This document shows positions 6,102 through 14,240 of a stretch of DNA of 32,330 bases, piece by piece. The stretch's first letter is position 1. Each line of letters begins with the position of its first letter. Both the position numbers and the translations under genes were made by a program. Under the pieces are notes generated by a model. It was not told the origin of the DNA, made no database searches, and saw nothing but the letters and a program-made list of their open reading frames with translations. Origin of the DNA: a virus; IMG/VR virus record IMGVR_UViG_3300042507_003448, positions 1-32,330 of that record; one strand, 5' to 3'.

Positions 6102-6121
6102 TCTAAGACCTTTTAATGGGG

Positions 6122-6129
6122 CAAATATA
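6122..6129 (-). promoter_or_regulatory. -7 promoter box (TATATTTG) for the lysis genes
   Basis: On the minus strand TATATTTG ends 20 nt before the holin-like ATG (6101), in the 36-bp gap after the 85-aa gene. It matches TAnnTTTG. A -33 TTG at the normal distance is not evident. Confidence 0.5.
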
Positions 6130-6137
6130 ATAGACTA

Positions 6138-6395
6138 TCAATTATCGGTTTGAACGCCTTTATGGGCATTATAGTCCTTGCCGTACTGCTCATCCCAGCC
6201 AAGGAACGTATGCACCCCGATAGGCGGAGGCCAGCACTCGAAGGGCAGGTAGGTCGGGTCAGGCTCTGCATCCCAAAGGATGTCGACGCAGTAAGTTCCC
6301 TCAATTTCACCCAGCGGCACTGCGAAGCCTTGCGGTTGTGGTAGCGCGGTGAATGTCGCCTCGTTGGGGAAGGCGTATTTGCGGAAGGTAGCCAT
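6138..6395 (-). CDS. Hypothetical protein downstream of the fiber gene, 85 aa
   Basis: Its ATG shares one base with the fiber stop (TAATG), so it is coupled to the fiber. It is rich in Pro, Trp and acidic residues (DAEPDPTYLPFECWPPPIG) with no membrane segment. Position and coupling suggest a fiber chaperone or an accessory adsorption protein, but no family is recognised. Confidence 0.6.
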   Translation of the reverse strand: MATFRKYAFPNEATFTALPQPQGFAVPLGEIEGTYCVDILWDAEPDPTYLPFECWPPPIGVHTFLGWDEQYGKDYNAHKGVQTDN

Positions 6396-8431
6396 TAGAG
6401 TCGGGTTAATTCGGCGAGTTGGGCATCGGTGAGGCGGGTGGTGTGGAGGGCCAATGATTCAACTTTGAAAGGCATGTATTGCTCCATCGCCACTATATTT
6501 AATGTCAAATTAGGATTTGTAGCAGTTGATGCTACTTCCGATCCATTAACATATACAACCGCACCGTTTGCGCTGTATGCGATTGCAACTTTTCCTTCAC
6601 TAATTGCGGATGTGTAATTTATTAAAGTAGTTGTAGTTGACCTGACAGTGATTCTAAATGGTGCTGCAATACTATTTGAAGTCAATCCAATCCAATTAGT
6701 AAACGCTGAATTTCTTATCATTAATGCAGGATTGCTCGTTCCCGTAATAACACCTTTGACATCCGATACTTCAAAATACATCGTCCCCTCCGTTTGGCCT
6801 ATCAAGCCACTCACGAGCGCACCCGATGCGCTGATGACGTCGGCGGCACGGCTGCCTGTGCCTGATGTTGTGGGGATGTATGTGGTCGCGATGCTGCCTG
6901 TTTCCAGTTGTGCGCCCCAAGTGTAGGCGGTGAGATTAAGTGCGCCTGATGCAGGCCAACTTAAATCGTTGTTGCCTTCGGCCATCCAAAATATAAGTTG
7001 CCCATTCAAGTCGCCTGCCGCCAGTGTGAGAGGAGCTGAAATAAGCCTATACCATCCATTGCCGTAATCTACAATGCTTGCGCCTGCCGTCAAAGCCGTT
7101 CCACTTGCGAGGTTGAAATATGAGGTTGTTGTTCCACTTGCTCCAACAAAACCTTCAAACCCCAAGGCACAAAAAGTCAATGGGTTTGTTGCACCGCGTT
7201 TTACAAATAAACTAAAAGTATGAGCGCCTGAAGCGGTTGCGACAATGCCTCCCCCTGTATAATATGCATATTGAGTGGTTCCGCTCGCTGCACCGCCTAC
7301 ATACTTGGTTATACTACCACTCGTTCCGTCAGGAGCAAGAAAGTCGGTACTTCCTGTTGTAATAGTCATTCCACCTGATGCCGTAGGTGTATCTTGTGCC
7401 GTCATCTGATTAACCCAACGAGCAAAGTTCGTCGCACTCGGCTCGACCAACAACCCCGGGCACGACTGCCCCAGCCAGTCGATGCGCGGCACTCCCGAAG
7501 CTACGCTCTCAATCAACCCGATGCTATTCACCCGCGTCGCCGTTGTATTGCGGCTCACGCTAAAGTCAGGAGGAAGCCCAACGACATCTGTCGATTCATT
7601 CAGCCGAGTGACCGCACCTGTCGAGGTGGCAATCATAGGCGTAGCTACGCTAAATCTCTCCAACTGCGGAGAGCCGATGCGAAGTGTATAGCTGTACGCT
7701 GTGCCACTTACAAGGCTATGCCCCCATCGGCAGGTAACGAAAGCCGTTGCACTCTCCGTTAAAACCCTCGATACATTGTACCTATCAAACTGCCCTCCAA
7801 CAACTAAAGAGCCTAATCCGCCTATATTACTCCCCTGAAGGAATGTTTGTGATGAATTTAACTCTTGAAGCTGCCATGTGGGGGAAATAGACGTAACAGA
7901 CCCACTAATCAACTGAAGGTAAACGGATGTGTTCCACGTTTGACCGACAAAGGCGGCAATAGTGCTTGAAGAAGGGCTAGGTCTAATATTCAAAAACCCA
8001 CTCGCTCCTGCCGTTCCACTCACCGTAACATCAATGTAATTGACCGAAGTGCCATCAGCCGCTACGGCAGTCCCACTTGCGCTATACGATACAGTTATCC
8101 CAGCAGGGAGTGTTGATATGCTCCAGTTAGTCGGCAGCACACTACCTGTCGCCCCTGCCATTGAATTGTTAGGCAAATAGTTAGTTCGGCATATAGGCCG
8201 CTGAACAAAAAGACTCCCTGCGTTAATAATCGAAGGGACTACAACAAGAGATGGGTTGTTCTGAATTACCTCCCGAAGATTGTTGTACCTCCCACGAAGG
8301 CATCCACCGCCAAACTCCTCTGTACCAGCAGCATTTGCACCACGACCACGAGCAAGGGCATTTTCCTCAGCATACTGCCGAAGGACATGGCGGGCATTGC
8401 CACCTAATGAAGGGCCATCTAATAAGGGCAT
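6395..8431 (-). CDS. Modular tail fiber or receptor-binding protein with carbohydrate-binding and LamG-like domains
   Basis: It is 678 residues. The N-terminal ~85 residues probably attach to the virion. Two related beta-sandwich modules follow, about 83-275 and 345-525, each ending in a matching segment (SPQLERFSVATPMIATSTGA and GAQLETGSIATTYIPTTSG), which marks an internal duplication. Between them lies a segment common in phage fibers: NTTATRVNSIGLIESVASG, PRIDWL, CPGLLVEPSATNFARW. The C-terminus (about 540-678) looks like a LamG/concanavalin A-like domain ending ALHTTRLTDAQLAELTRL. It is rich in Ser, Thr, Gly and Ala. The likely role is binding glycans on the host surface. It is the last large gene of the head block. 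Confidence 0.8.
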   Translation of the reverse strand: MPLLDGPSLGGNARHVLRQYAEENALARGRGANAAGTEEFGGGCLRGRYNNLREVIQNNPSLVVVPSIINAGSLFVQRPICRTNYLPNNSMAGATGSVLPTNWSISTLPAGITVSYSASGTAVAADGTSVNYIDVTVSGTAGASGFLNIRPSPSSSTIAAFVGQTWNTSVYLQLISGSVTSISPTWQLQELNSSQTFLQGSNIGGLGSLVVGGQFDRYNVSRVLTESATAFVTCRWGHSLVSGTAYSYTLRIGSPQLERFSVATPMIATSTGAVTRLNESTDVVGLPPDFSVSRNTTATRVNSIGLIESVASGVPRIDWLGQSCPGLLVEPSATNFARWVNQMTAQDTPTASGGMTITTGSTDFLAPDGTSGSITKYVGGAASGTTQYAYYTGGGIVATASGAHTFSLFVKRGATNPLTFCALGFEGFVGASGTTTSYFNLASGTALTAGASIVDYGNGWYRLISAPLTLAAGDLNGQLIFWMAEGNNDLSWPASGALNLTAYTWGAQLETGSIATTYIPTTSGTGSRAADVISASGALVSGLIGQTEGTMYFEVSDVKGVITGTSNPALMIRNSAFTNWIGLTSNSIAAPFRITVRSTTTTLINYTSAISEGKVAIAYSANGAVVYVNGSEVASTATNPNLTLNIVAMEQYMPFKVESLALHTTRLTDAQLAELTRL

Positions 8432-8433
8432 AA

Positions 8434-8958
8434 TTAGTTATAGAAAGCGAAAACATTACCACTAACAGGCGTTACGGCTGATATTGTCCTGCCATCATTG
8501 GCACGGATAATCATACCCGTGTAACAAGTTATCCCCGAAAGATTTAACCCCGTAGGAGATGCAGATAGCAGGTTGTTGGATGCGCTATCAGTCAAAACGC
8601 TGAACGAACAGGAGGCGTTAATCATTAAAGCCGTGTACGTCTTACCCGTAACTGCACCCGTTACAACCTCCATCTTAGAGCCTAAGCTGGCAACAGGAGA
8701 GCTGTTCGCCACATAATTGCTTAAAGTGGTTAGAAATGCCGAAATACTCGTTCCTATGGCCGTAAGAGCAGCAGCAGTAATGACTAAGGTTATCTGCCCA
8801 TCTTGATATATTTTCAAGGTAATCTCCCCCGTAGTAGGGTCGTAGAGATTGCAGATGATGTCCTTATAGTTCACATAGAAAATCCTGCCATCGGCATAAG
8901 TCAATATTAGCTGAGTAGCCCCAAAGGTGCGGGCGGTTAATGCGGGTAATGCTGACAT
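8434..8958 (-). CDS. Hypothetical virion-associated protein, 174 aa
   Basis: It begins MSALPALTARTFGATQLILTY and has a Ser/Thr/Ala-rich beta-type composition, ending VTPVSGNVFAFYN. It stops 2 nt before the fiber start. Neither enzymatic motifs nor membrane segments are seen. From position it is a minor structural or fiber-anchoring protein. Upstream is a 52-bp AT-rich gap containing a near-match to a -7 box (TAACTTAG). Confidence 0.55.
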   Translation of the reverse strand: MSALPALTARTFGATQLILTYADGRIFYVNYKDIICNLYDPTTGEITLKIYQDGQITLVITAAALTAIGTSISAFLTTLSNYVANSSPVASLGSKMEVVTGAVTGKTYTALMINASCSFSVLTDSASNNLLSASPTGLNLSGITCYTGMIIRANDGRTISAVTPVSGNVFAFYN

Positions 8959-9010
8959 TTTATTTCAATTTATGGTGCTAAGTTACTACAATTTGAATTA
9001 TCGGTTTTGG

Positions 9011-9583
9011 CTACAACGATACCACACACATACCTGCACTCACTGCCTTCACATGGTGCGTGTCAGTCATGTTCTTAACCCTTACCGTTAAGGTGTTGCC
9101 CGTAGATAGAGAAACGAAGCACTGAACAAATACCCCCACAGCCTTACTATTCGACATAATATCCCCAGAAAGAGCCCCTGCAACAGGCGTTGAGTTCTTG
9201 GTAATAGCAACCCTTATCTCATCACCGTTTTGCCCATCTAACGAGGCGTTTACAGTAACGTGGAATAACTTAGTCGTAGCCCCCGTATAAGTAATAACCC
9301 CTGCATTAGAAACGGTGAAATCGCCTGAATTGGCAGAAGCCGTAATCGAAGAGCCTACGTTTAGGATTGCGTATGTATTATTACCTAAAAAATTGGTCTG
9401 CGGAGGCGACACACCCTCATCGGTAGTGCCCCACCCTGCATAAAGTGTAGCTGAACCGCCTCCACTTATTGAGCTAAGAGGGAGTTTCTTAGCAGCAGCA
9501 TAGCCCGTAGCATCAATAGCCACAAACTCCGCCCCCGTAGTCGAGGAGGCTAAATCCAAGTCTTTTATTCTCTTTCGTGCCAT
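9011..9583 (-). CDS. Minor structural protein with a C-terminal jelly-roll-like region, 190 aa
   Basis: The N-terminus MARKRIKDLDLASSTTGAEF with KKLPLSSISGGG is the short adaptor seen on many phage fiber and spike proteins (KISDLP...DG.. then KIPLSSI). The remaining ~140 residues are beta-rich with Thr, Asn and Ser, which suits a C1q/TNF-like or similar sandwich domain used in trimeric spikes. It is probably a virion decoration or tail-spike component. It starts 1 nt before the end of the 207-aa gene. Confidence 0.6.
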   Translation of the reverse strand: MARKRIKDLDLASSTTGAEFVAIDATGYAAAKKLPLSSISGGGSATLYAGWGTTDEGVSPPQTNFLGNNTYAILNVGSSITASANSGDFTVSNAGVITYTGATTKLFHVTVNASLDGQNGDEIRVAITKNSTPVAGALSGDIMSNSKAVGVFVQCFVSLSTGNTLTVRVKNMTDTHHVKAVSAGMCVVSL

Positions 9584-9584
9584 C

Positions 9585-10208
9585 TTAATAAGTTAAGGTT
9601 GTATTGCTATCAGAAGCTAAATCGTTATCTACATTCACCGCTATGGCGTTAATATCGCAAGGGTCAGCATTGGATAGGCACTTCGCGTCAATTCTAACCA
9701 CAACATCCATATCCACCGCTATAATGTAGTTACCCGTATCCCAAGAGATAGATGCCCCCTCAAACTCAGAGGAAAGAATAGTCGAAATATCGTAGTCAAT
9801 ACCACGAACATCAACATCAACGAAAACAGCACCCACCGACTGAGCAAGAGTAAGATACAACCCACCAACCTTAGCCCTAATCAGCTCACCCATCTCGAAG
9901 TTTCTATACCCCTTCCTCTTGCCAATAACCACAAGCATAAGCGGCTGGGTAATCGAAATGAGGTCTTGGCAGCCAACGAACATCTCACCCTCAACCTGCT
10001 CGGAAGAATCCTTCCCCGCCATTCGGATGTAGGCTATGCCCTCACTCCACTCGTAGCCATCAATAACGTGCCGATACTCACCATTCGAGCAATAGATAGA
10101 AGGGATTAAAGACTCGCCATCAGGGATGAGTTCCGCAAAGCCATAGTGTCTGGCAACCCCGAACTCCCGAAGCTTGTCTAAAATGCCGTTTATTACTGAT
10201 AGTATCAT
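9585..10208 (-). CDS. Putative tail terminator or completion protein, 207 aa
   Basis: It begins MILSVINGILDKLREFGVAR and is a mixed alpha/beta acidic protein of a size used for tail terminators and neck proteins. It overlaps the preceding gene by 4 nt. Its place as third gene after the major capsid gene is where connector and tail-completion genes usually lie. No sequence signature is recognised, so the call rests on position. Confidence 0.45.
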   Translation of the reverse strand: MILSVINGILDKLREFGVARHYGFAELIPDGESLIPSIYCSNGEYRHVIDGYEWSEGIAYIRMAGKDSSEQVEGEMFVGCQDLISITQPLMLVVIGKRKGYRNFEMGELIRAKVGGLYLTLAQSVGAVFVDVDVRGIDYDISTILSSEFEGASISWDTGNYIIAVDMDVVVRIDAKCLSNADPCDINAIAVNVDNDLASDSNTTLTY

Positions 10209-10861
10209 AGTATAATGGTAGGCTGCCCCTTTAATGGGGTGGCAGAAAAGACTGCACGAGTTAATAATCTATCAAACCTGCGGATATGACTAATCTTTTC
10301 CCTAATCGTATGCGTCATGAAGTCGCCATACTTATCGCTAAGCACACGAACCTTTTCGGCATTTGTCCTTGGCCTATTAAAAGCCGCATTGCCAGGATTC
10401 CACCCTGGACTTGTCCTGATCGAGGCATTGACCTGAACGCCATAGCTGGACTCAGTTATCCGGGCGGAAGATAGCCGGATTGGAGTTTGAATAAAATTGG
10501 CTTTAAGCCTGCCTGTGTAAGTTAGGTTCACATAAGAGCTTTTGAGGCCTTGAATATCCTTCAACTGCTTGTACCCATTTAAGATCATATAAGGCCTAAC
10601 ACCGACACCTCTAATCTTGCCGAAAGCCGTTGGCTTGAACTTGTTGTAATTCATAGGCAAAAAGTTATGCCTGTAATACCTTGTCTTGCGGGTATTGTAA
10701 GACCCAAGTTGCGAATCATCGCTTTTCATGCCCTTTTCAAAAATCCTATTGGCATACTCTTTTTGTGTTTGTGCGGCTGTTTCGGCATTGATAGGGTTAA
10801 CCCTGTCAACCAAAAGCCGACTTTGGGTCTGCAATATCTTTATGTAGGTATTGAGCTTCAT
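10205..10861 (-). CDS. Putative head-tail neck protein, 218 aa
   Basis: It is basic and helical at the N-terminus (MKLNTYIKILQTQSRLLVD), then YANRIFEKGMKSDDSQLGSY and the YTGRLKANFIQTPIRL segment. The pattern of a T-G-x-L/M...F motif with R/K-rich flanks resembles HK97 gp10-like and Mu G-like tail completion proteins. It overlaps both neighbours by 4 nt, so it is translated with the 334-aa and 207-aa proteins as a connector module. Confidence 0.5.
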   Translation of the reverse strand: MKLNTYIKILQTQSRLLVDRVNPINAETAAQTQKEYANRIFEKGMKSDDSQLGSYNTRKTRYYRHNFLPMNYNKFKPTAFGKIRGVGVRPYMILNGYKQLKDIQGLKSSYVNLTYTGRLKANFIQTPIRLSSARITESSYGVQVNASIRTSPGWNPGNAAFNRPRTNAEKVRVLSDKYGDFMTHTIREKISHIRRFDRLLTRAVFSATPLKGQPTIIL

Positions 10862-11862
10862 GGTATTCTGCTCACCTGTCTAACCCTCTGCCTACAAGCG
10901 AAACACCCCGTGTCGGGCATATAAGCCTGCTCAAAATACCTCGACATATAGGCATCATACTGCTGTTGGTAATACTCAACTAACTGCCCATTTCGCTCTC
11001 GGTTGTAAGATATAATGCCGTTCAGCCTCTTGGAAAACTCCATTTCCTTCATAATCAGCATACCTGCCTTATAGAGGAGTGGATAGCCTAACTGCCCAAT
11101 ATGAGCGCACAAAAGACTTTCAAAGGAACACGCTACCTGGTACTCAATAGAAAGGCCGCCAGTCCATGAGCCGCCCGATATGTTCTGCTCAATCACTGCC
11201 CCCGAAGTGGGAAACTCCAAAGTGCGCTCCAAAACATTATTCTGCCACCTCGAACCACGAGAGCATCCACCACAGCCATAGACAGGGTAAAGACTTGTTT
11301 GGTAGGATGGAACGGCAGTAGCATTGTAGAGGAAGGCAAGGTTAAGCAACTGCCCATTACTTGTGAACTTCTTATTCACCACAACCCTCGATGGAGTCCC
11401 TGCGGTTGTCTGAACAGGGATAACCTGCAATACATCCCCCGTAATCATATCGTAGACACGCACGGTAACAATTCCCGTGAAGTTCACCAATAGATTTACT
11501 GCGGTCAAGGTAACGGCTATGTAGTCGGCCTGCCTATATCTTACGCCTATGCCCCTAAAAACAGCACTCTGAGGCAGATTTTGCAGGCTCTGAGGCCAAA
11601 ACCCGACCTGCCCATCCCAACTGCTCGTAGTGTAGTTCCAACGATTGTAGAGGTAGGCAAGGCTTTCCGCCTGAATCATATTGGCAGCTTGGTCTATCTT
11701 GCGCTCAATAAGGGTGAAGGCGGTCTTATCCTCCTCATTAACACCTGAATCAATATCGCGCATAGATATACCCGTGAGGTCGTTGATATACAACCCACTC
11801 GAAGGTGTTGTGTTAGGGTCGCACAAACCCCGTACACCGATTACGTTATTCCAGCAACTCAT
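10858..11862 (-). CDS. Putative head-tail connector or minor head protein, 334 aa
   Basis: It is the first gene after the capsid terminator, with a promoter box 4 nt upstream of its ATG. Helical N- and C-terminal parts flank a beta-rich centre (GIVTVRVYDMITGDVLQVIP). Two cysteine clusters stand out, YGCGGCSRGSRW and DTGCFACRQRVRQ, which could bind a metal or form disulphides. From position it is probably an adaptor or connector protein. No family is recognised. Confidence 0.5.
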   Translation of the reverse strand: MSCWNNVIGVRGLCDPNTTPSSGLYINDLTGISMRDIDSGVNEEDKTAFTLIERKIDQAANMIQAESLAYLYNRWNYTTSSWDGQVGFWPQSLQNLPQSAVFRGIGVRYRQADYIAVTLTAVNLLVNFTGIVTVRVYDMITGDVLQVIPVQTTAGTPSRVVVNKKFTSNGQLLNLAFLYNATAVPSYQTSLYPVYGCGGCSRGSRWQNNVLERTLEFPTSGAVIEQNISGGSWTGGLSIEYQVACSFESLLCAHIGQLGYPLLYKAGMLIMKEMEFSKRLNGIISYNRERNGQLVEYYQQQYDAYMSRYFEQAYMPDTGCFACRQRVRQVSRIP

Positions 11863-11866
11863 ACGA

Positions 11867-11874
11867 CAAAGTTA
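11867..11874 (-). promoter_or_regulatory. -7 promoter box (TAACTTTG) directly before the connector gene
   Basis: The minus strand reads TAACTTTG-TCGT-ATG, so only 4 nt separate the box from the start codon at 11862. Transcription from such a box would start at or next to the ATG, giving a leaderless or near-leaderless mRNA. The box follows the capsid-gene terminator immediately. Confidence 0.55.
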
Positions 11875-11879
11875 GTAAT

Positions 11880-11905
11880 AAAAAAGGGGATGCTTTCGCA
11901 CCCCC
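11880..11905 (-). terminator. Rho-independent terminator after the major capsid gene
   Basis: On the minus strand an 8-bp stem, GGGGGTGC / GCATCCCC with one G-U pair, encloses a GAAA tetraloop and is followed by TTTTTT. It lies 22 bp after the capsid stop and just before the next promoter box, so it isolates capsid expression from the connector genes. Confidence 0.8.
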
Positions 11906-11927
11906 TTACCCACACACACACCACAAA

Positions 11928-13001
11928 TCAAGGGTTTGTAATCTTACCGTTGAAGATGTAGTTAACACCATCAAGGGTATCACCATTAAAGAACATATCC
12001 GTAGGCATAGTTACATACTTGTAAGATAAGCCGAGGAAGAACTTCCATTGGTTACAGTCAAGTTGAGCGTAGTAATCGAACTCTAAGCCAGTCTCAGGGT
12101 CTACAATAGTACCCTTTTTGATAGCCTGGTCGTCAATTACACGGATGCCGTTAGCACCTTTGAAGGCGTTGTAACGAATCATCTGAACAGCACCTGGTGC
12201 CATAAAGGCGAACTCCGTAGCACCGAAGGTAGAGTCAGCTCTTGGCTCAAAGAAGTAGTAGCTCTGAGCATCAGAAGCCATCATAGCTTGAAGGTCTACG
12301 TTAATCGTAGCGCAACAGCTTGAACGAAGGGCAGTCATGTACTTGTGTACCAACTCACCACCGATAATGATAGGTCTGTCCCAACCCTCAGCCAACTGAT
12401 ATTGGTAGGTTACGTCAGACATAAAGTCATCGAGGTACGTTCCAACAACAGATCCAGTGGCAGTGTTCTTAGTCGCAGTGGTCAGCAAAGTACGAGCAAC
12501 GTTTACGGTACTGCCAGGATTAGCGGAGTACAAGCCGAAGTTAGAACCGATGAAGGTAACAGCCTCGTTGTTCATGTAACGCTTAACAGCCTGCATATGC
12601 ATAGCTAATTGGCGGGCAACATAGTTTTCATCACCCTCACAACGTGGGGCAAGGTCATCTAAGTTGAAGGACCACCTGCGCGAAGCACCAACCGAAGGGT
12701 CGATGTTATACAACTGAGAAGTTTCGCCATAAACAGGACCAGCAGCACAATTAAGTTCGGCAGAAGAAGCAGTCCCTGTGTCGGTCATACGAGGCTGATA
12801 AACAACCTCAACGGCACGATAGTGGCCATTCTTAGTGTCGATTTGGTTTTGCAGGATGCCCTGCTCGTTAATTGGGGAAGTTACGGCACGCAGCGTATTG
12901 ATGTGGCCTGGAAACATTTGAGGGTCGCCCTTAAAGTAGCCATCCTCGAGCCTGCCTTGAATGTCGGGGCAGGAGATAAAAGAAGAATATCCGTAAGACA
13001 T
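11928..13001 (-). CDS. Major capsid protein (probable)
   Basis: It is 357 residues, the usual size for an HK97-fold capsid subunit, placed after a scaffold-like gene and before a strong terminator, as expected for the most abundant virion protein. The sequence begins MSYGYSSFISCPDIQGRLED. It has extended Ala/Thr-rich beta segments, helices with VARQLAMHMQAVKRYMNNEA, and a C-terminal LSYKYVTMPTDMFFNGDTLDG region. No cleavable pro-domain is obvious. The 95-bp leader upstream is the longest gap in the head block. Identification is by size, position and composition. Confidence 0.75.
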   Translation of the reverse strand: MSYGYSSFISCPDIQGRLEDGYFKGDPQMFPGHINTLRAVTSPINEQGILQNQIDTKNGHYRAVEVVYQPRMTDTGTASSAELNCAAGPVYGETSQLYNIDPSVGASRRWSFNLDDLAPRCEGDENYVARQLAMHMQAVKRYMNNEAVTFIGSNFGLYSANPGSTVNVARTLLTTATKNTATGSVVGTYLDDFMSDVTYQYQLAEGWDRPIIIGGELVHKYMTALRSSCCATINVDLQAMMASDAQSYYFFEPRADSTFGATEFAFMAPGAVQMIRYNAFKGANGIRVIDDQAIKKGTIVDPETGLEFDYYAQLDCNQWKFFLGLSYKYVTMPTDMFFNGDTLDGVNYIFNGKITNP

Positions 13002-13096
13002 TTTGGTTAAAAATTAAAAAAGGTTTTGGAAGTCTTTATCTGCCTACCCCTTCGGCACATTTAGCACTTTATGTCTGCCAGACACAGCGTGTCGTG
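13002..13096 (-). promoter_or_regulatory. Leader of the capsid gene with two overlapping hairpins
   Basis: The 95-bp gap between scaffold and capsid genes holds TGTCT-GCC-AGACA (13072-13084) and GACAC-AGC-GTGTC (13081-13093). These share four bases, so the two hairpins cannot form together. A weak box-like TAAATGTG lies nearer the gene on the minus strand. The leader may set capsid expression or mRNA stability; this is inference. Confidence 0.35.
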
Positions 13097-13909
13097 TTAT
13101 TCCTTACTCAAAGCCTCTCGGTGTCCTTCAAGGCGTGGATGAGCATATCTCATCGGTCTGTCGGGCGAAGGCATCCTCACCTGAGCCGTTTTGGTCTGAG
13201 AGCCAGCTTCTCCAGCTTTCTTAACCAACCCTGCCTTCTCAGCCTCTAAACGATAAAGCTCCTCAGCCGTTAAGTACCCAGTGCCCTTGTCGTTCTTAAT
13301 CTGATTGCCCGCCTTGTCCGTTACAATCAACTTATCATCGGACAGTGCAAAGATATACTTTTCTTTAATGTCCATTTCAAAGCCCTTACGAGCATATTGG
13401 TTGGCAGTATCACTCCAGGGGATAGAGTTCTTAACCTTCTCAACATTCATTGATATTACATACTCTTGAAACTTAGCCGATGAAGATTGCTCCGTTTCTT
13501 CAAGTTTTTTCGTCAGTGAACTTGACAATTCCTCCTGCTCCTTAGCCCTTCTGCGAGCCTCCGCCAACTGCTCACGGATTTCATTCAGCTCTTCAGTAGA
13601 GCCTGCACTCTTAGCCTGTGCCTGCAACTGCTCAATGGTGGCCTTGTTCTTAGATTCAGCTAACTCAAAGAGTTCAGATAGCTTCTTGCCCTTCACCTCA
13701 TCCTCAGACAAGCCAAAGGAACGCTTAAACTTAGTTTCCAAAGCACCAAGCGTCTTGCCCGTTACCCTGTTCTTAATATCATCATCGTCAGCAGCGACCT
13801 CACGGCTCACATACTTCTTGGATAGCAAATCCTTGAACTCATCAAGGCTTTCAAACTCCTGCTCTTTGTCAAAGAGCCACTTAGACATTTCTTTGTGGTC
13901 AATAGCCAT
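13097..13909 (-). CDS. Capsid scaffold-like protein
   Basis: It is 270 residues, highly charged and mostly helical. Residues 75-160 form a coiled coil rich in E, K, Q and A (ELNEIREQLAEARRRAKEQE). The N-terminus is acidic and the C-terminal 40 residues are basic (MPSPDRPMRYAHPRLEGHRE). A coiled-coil acidic protein with a basic C-terminal end just upstream of the capsid gene is the usual form of a phage scaffold, whose basic end contacts the capsid subunit. No protease motif is seen. It starts at the last base of the 106-aa gene. Confidence 0.7.
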   Translation of the reverse strand: MAIDHKEMSKWLFDKEQEFESLDEFKDLLSKKYVSREVAADDDDIKNRVTGKTLGALETKFKRSFGLSEDEVKGKKLSELFELAESKNKATIEQLQAQAKSAGSTEELNEIREQLAEARRRAKEQEELSSSLTKKLEETEQSSSAKFQEYVISMNVEKVKNSIPWSDTANQYARKGFEMDIKEKYIFALSDDKLIVTDKAGNQIKNDKGTGYLTAEELYRLEAEKAGLVKKAGEAGSQTKTAQVRMPSPDRPMRYAHPRLEGHREALSKE

Positions 13910-14229
13910 TATTCTTCAGTTTTAGGTTTTCTTGTTCTTTTGGGCTTCTCCTCTTCAGTCAACTCATCAACAGTTTCAACCTCCGTTTCCTGCGTAGTCT
14001 CTTCTGCCAGCTCAGGGACTTCGGGTAGTTCAGAGGTGTCATTCGTAGATGCGGTTAATATTTTAGCCCTACGAGGCTCACCAGGCGTTGAATCGGGAAC
14101 AATAGGGCCGTTAAAAGCCTCGTCATCAACACGGATGTTGTACTTCTTCAAAAACGCCTCATTCTTAGCAATGGCCTCACTTATCCAAATGATGCTGCCC
14201 TTGCTGTACGCACGAATTTTGTTTGCCAT
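13909..14229 (-). CDS. Small head-region protein, 106 aa, acidic with a basic tail
   Basis: The start at ATG 14229 (MANKIRAYSKGSIIWISEAI) is preferred. An upstream Met at 14280 would overlap the Mu-F-like gene by 40 nt and add a basic stretch unlike the rest. Residues 1-45 are probably folded. Residues 50-95 are acidic, rich in E, T and P, and the end is KPKRTRKPKTEE. It may be a head assembly accessory. It lies between head morphogenesis and scaffold genes. Confidence 0.6.
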   Translation of the reverse strand: MANKIRAYSKGSIIWISEAIAKNEAFLKKYNIRVDDEAFNGPIVPDSTPGEPRRAKILTASTNDTSELPEVPELAEETTQETEVETVDELTEEEKPKRTRKPKTEE

Positions 14230-14240
14230 ATTTTTTGGGG

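Noticed and set aside
7394-7762. 122-codon plus-strand frame opposite the fiber gene
   Set aside because: It is an antisense shadow with Arg/Pro-rich composition, no promoter and no neighbours on that strand.
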